Positions 62,612-64,000 of a stretch of DNA of 64,000 nucleotides are shown here, one piece after another. Each line of letters begins with the position of its first letter. The first letter of the stretch is position 1. The stretch spans positions 67,721,363-67,785,362 of the forward strand of contig CM050648.1 in NCBI GenBank assembly GCA_027574665.1, read 5' to 3'. The notes beneath the pieces are model-generated. The model did not search any database. It saw only the letters and a program-made list of their open reading frames with translations, and was not told the DNA's origin. Source of the stretch: Rhynochetos jubatus (taxonomy: Eukaryota > Chordata > Aves > Eurypygiformes > Rhynochetidae). The position numbers and the translations under genes were made by a program.

Positions 62612-62650
62612 CTTGTGTGTGTGTGTGTGTGCGCGCGTGTGCGTGTGTCC
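62612..62650 (+). repeat. GT/GC dinucleotide repeat
   Basis: Alternating (TG)n with a GCGCGCG core about 640 bases upstream of the IRX1 start codon. Confidence 0.85.
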
Positions 62651-63159
62651 GCGCAGCTGCTGTGCCGGGCTGTGTGTGTATTTAATGTTTAGCAATGGGC
62701 TCCTTTCAGAAAAGCCCCCACTGCTGTATGACAACCTGTCTACACGATTTTACAGCTGTCCAACATTGGGGTTTTGCTGTTTCGCAGCCTTAGTGTGTCC
62801 CCTTTTAACAAAAACAACTGTGTTGCTGGGGTTTTTTTCCACCTTTAACATTGAGTCCCCCTTGTCGTCGCTGGACTCAGAAACAAACGAGAGTGGCCGT
62901 GAGAGGAAAAGGGGGCTTTGCAGCCAGGCGACGTGTAACAATTTACCACTAAAAAAAAAAAAAGGGGGAGGGGGCATATAAGTTAATATATAAATGCTGT
63001 CTGTCTATAGCAACCCACAAACGCCACACACACAACTTTGCTGAAAGTCGAAATGCTCCTAGCAGTTCTTCCCAGAAGAATCTTTAGTTAGAAAAAGAAA
63101 AAAATGTAGCGATCTTCGCCCCCGCCCCCCCTCCCCCCACTTTCTTCTCCCCATGCCCT

Positions 63160-63270
63160 GCCGACGGATTGACACTCAGGTCAATTATCAGAGGCATTGC
63201 GACAGTTATCGGAATATTAGCAATAAATAATGCCGCAAATCAACAGTGGTGACATGTGTGCCGACGGGCA
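63160..63270. promoter_or_regulatory. Candidate conserved element upstream of IRX1
   Basis: Unique sequence of moderate GC between G/C-rich low-complexity blocks. It contains an everted nuclear-receptor-like pair (TGACAC 63170-63175, AGGTCA 63178-63183), TTATC/GATA words, a TTATCGG-ATATTA stretch and ACATGT (63252-63257), a core reported for Iroquois homeodomains. Conservation cannot be tested here. Confidence 0.4.
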
Positions 63271-63539
63271 CAGAAGACCCCCAGCCCTCGCCCCTGAGTG
63301 GAGAAGGGGGAAGAGGGTAGAGCGGGGGCTGAGTTAGATTTTCAAAACTTCCATCCGCCCGTTTCAGCGGGGACCAAAGGAAACGCGGGGGGGTGGGGGG
63401 GGGGAGGAAGGACCAAAACGGGCTGTTGCCATTCTCGTCATTAACAGCAATGAGTAGAGAAAGGATTTTTTTTTTTCCTTCTTATTCCCCTTGGAGAGGG
63501 GTGGAAAGTGCAGCGGGAGACAAAGGACCCCTCTGCGAG

Positions 63540-64000
63540 AGACCCGGCCGCCTTGAAGGAGGCGAGTTGTCACCGCTGTGACCTGCCCTCATCGGTGCCC
63601 GCTTCCTCGACGTGGCGGGGCTCACCCGTGCCCCTCCGGGGCTGGCAGAGACCCGCACTGCCCGGCCGGCACCGCAAACTTCCCTATTCCTACCGCTGCC
63701 GGGGCCCTCCCAGCCCCCCCGCTGGGCGAAACGGGGAGCGGGGGAGGTCGGCGGGCCGAGGGCTGGGCGTTTCTTACCCCGACCCTCCCAGCCCCGGTGG
63801 GACTGCCCCGGGGGGGGGCGCCGCTCTGCCCCACGAGTCCGGCCCAGAGCCCGCAGGCTGGGCTGGGCAGGGCAGGGCGCTGCCGACCCCAGCGGAGCGG
63901 CCCCGCGGAGAGGCGCGGAGCGGACTGCCCATCCCTCGCCGCCGCCGTCCCCGCTGCCCGGGAGCTCCGGCTTTGTGCTGAAGGGGCGGACGGCGCGGCG
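63540..64000. promoter_or_regulatory. CpG-rich block upstream of IRX1, cut by window edge
   Basis: High GC and CpG from about 63540 to the end of the window. The overlapping open frames are low complexity (Pro/Arg/Gly/Ala) and unrecognised. Probably part of the CpG-island landscape of the IRX1 promoter region. Confidence 0.55.

Noticed and set aside
1-64000. CRISPR arrays, operons, tRNA or rRNA genes
   Set aside because: None seen. The window is vertebrate intergenic DNA with one spliced gene; no regularly spaced repeats or cloverleaf-type sequences were noticed.

Overview
The window looks like bird nuclear DNA. At least five copies or fragments of the avian CR1 retroposon are recognisable, some ending in the typical 3' tail of tandem ATTCTATG-like octamers. 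There is also a fragment of an avian ERVL-type LTR of a family I associate with neoavian birds, so a non-galliform bird is likely. The exact species cannot be read from the sequence.

Only one protein-coding gene is supported: the Iroquois homeobox gene IRX1, on the minus strand, complete within the window. Its four coding exons are 61978-61715, 59078-58064, 57540-57468 and 57119-57062. All introns are GT-AG, and they join to 1,410 bases encoding 469 residues. The protein has the IRX1-specific N-terminus with a 13-alanine run, a TALE-class homeodomain, an acidic stretch, the Iro box and the conserved IRX1 C-terminus. A poly(A) signal lies about 325 bases past the stop codon. The two small last exons are too short to appear as long open frames and were found by splice sites and homology to the known IRX1 C-terminus.

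Layout. From 1 to about 46,500 the DNA is AT-rich intergenic sequence with no gene I can support: CR1 copies (2450-2903, 5290-5926, 13651-13941, 39119-39575, plus older relics near 11040 and 35105), one LTR fragment (19534-19861), microsatellites, and two richer stretches (35440-37250 and 42100-45200) that I cannot identify. From about 46,500 to 56,700, downstream of IRX1, the sequence is nearly free of recognisable transposons. It has the texture of vertebrate developmental enhancers, with unique sequence dense in homeodomain, SOX, GATA and RUNX-like words. This part also contains a CpG-rich block (53,780-55,250) with no recognised gene. IRX1 occupies 56,700 to about 62,100, with a CpG-rich first exon. 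From 62,100 to 64,000 is its upstream region, with a candidate conserved element near 63,160-63,270 and a second CpG-rich block running off the right edge.

In other vertebrates IRX1 belongs to the IRX1/IRX2/IRX4 cluster and lies beside a large gene desert full of long-range enhancers. The gene-poor left three quarters of this window fits the 3' desert side. No operon, CRISPR array, tRNA, rRNA or previously undescribed protein system is visible. The most interesting material is non-coding: candidate enhancers, an orphan CpG island, and unusual homopolymer tracts placed at splice and UTR positions of IRX1.
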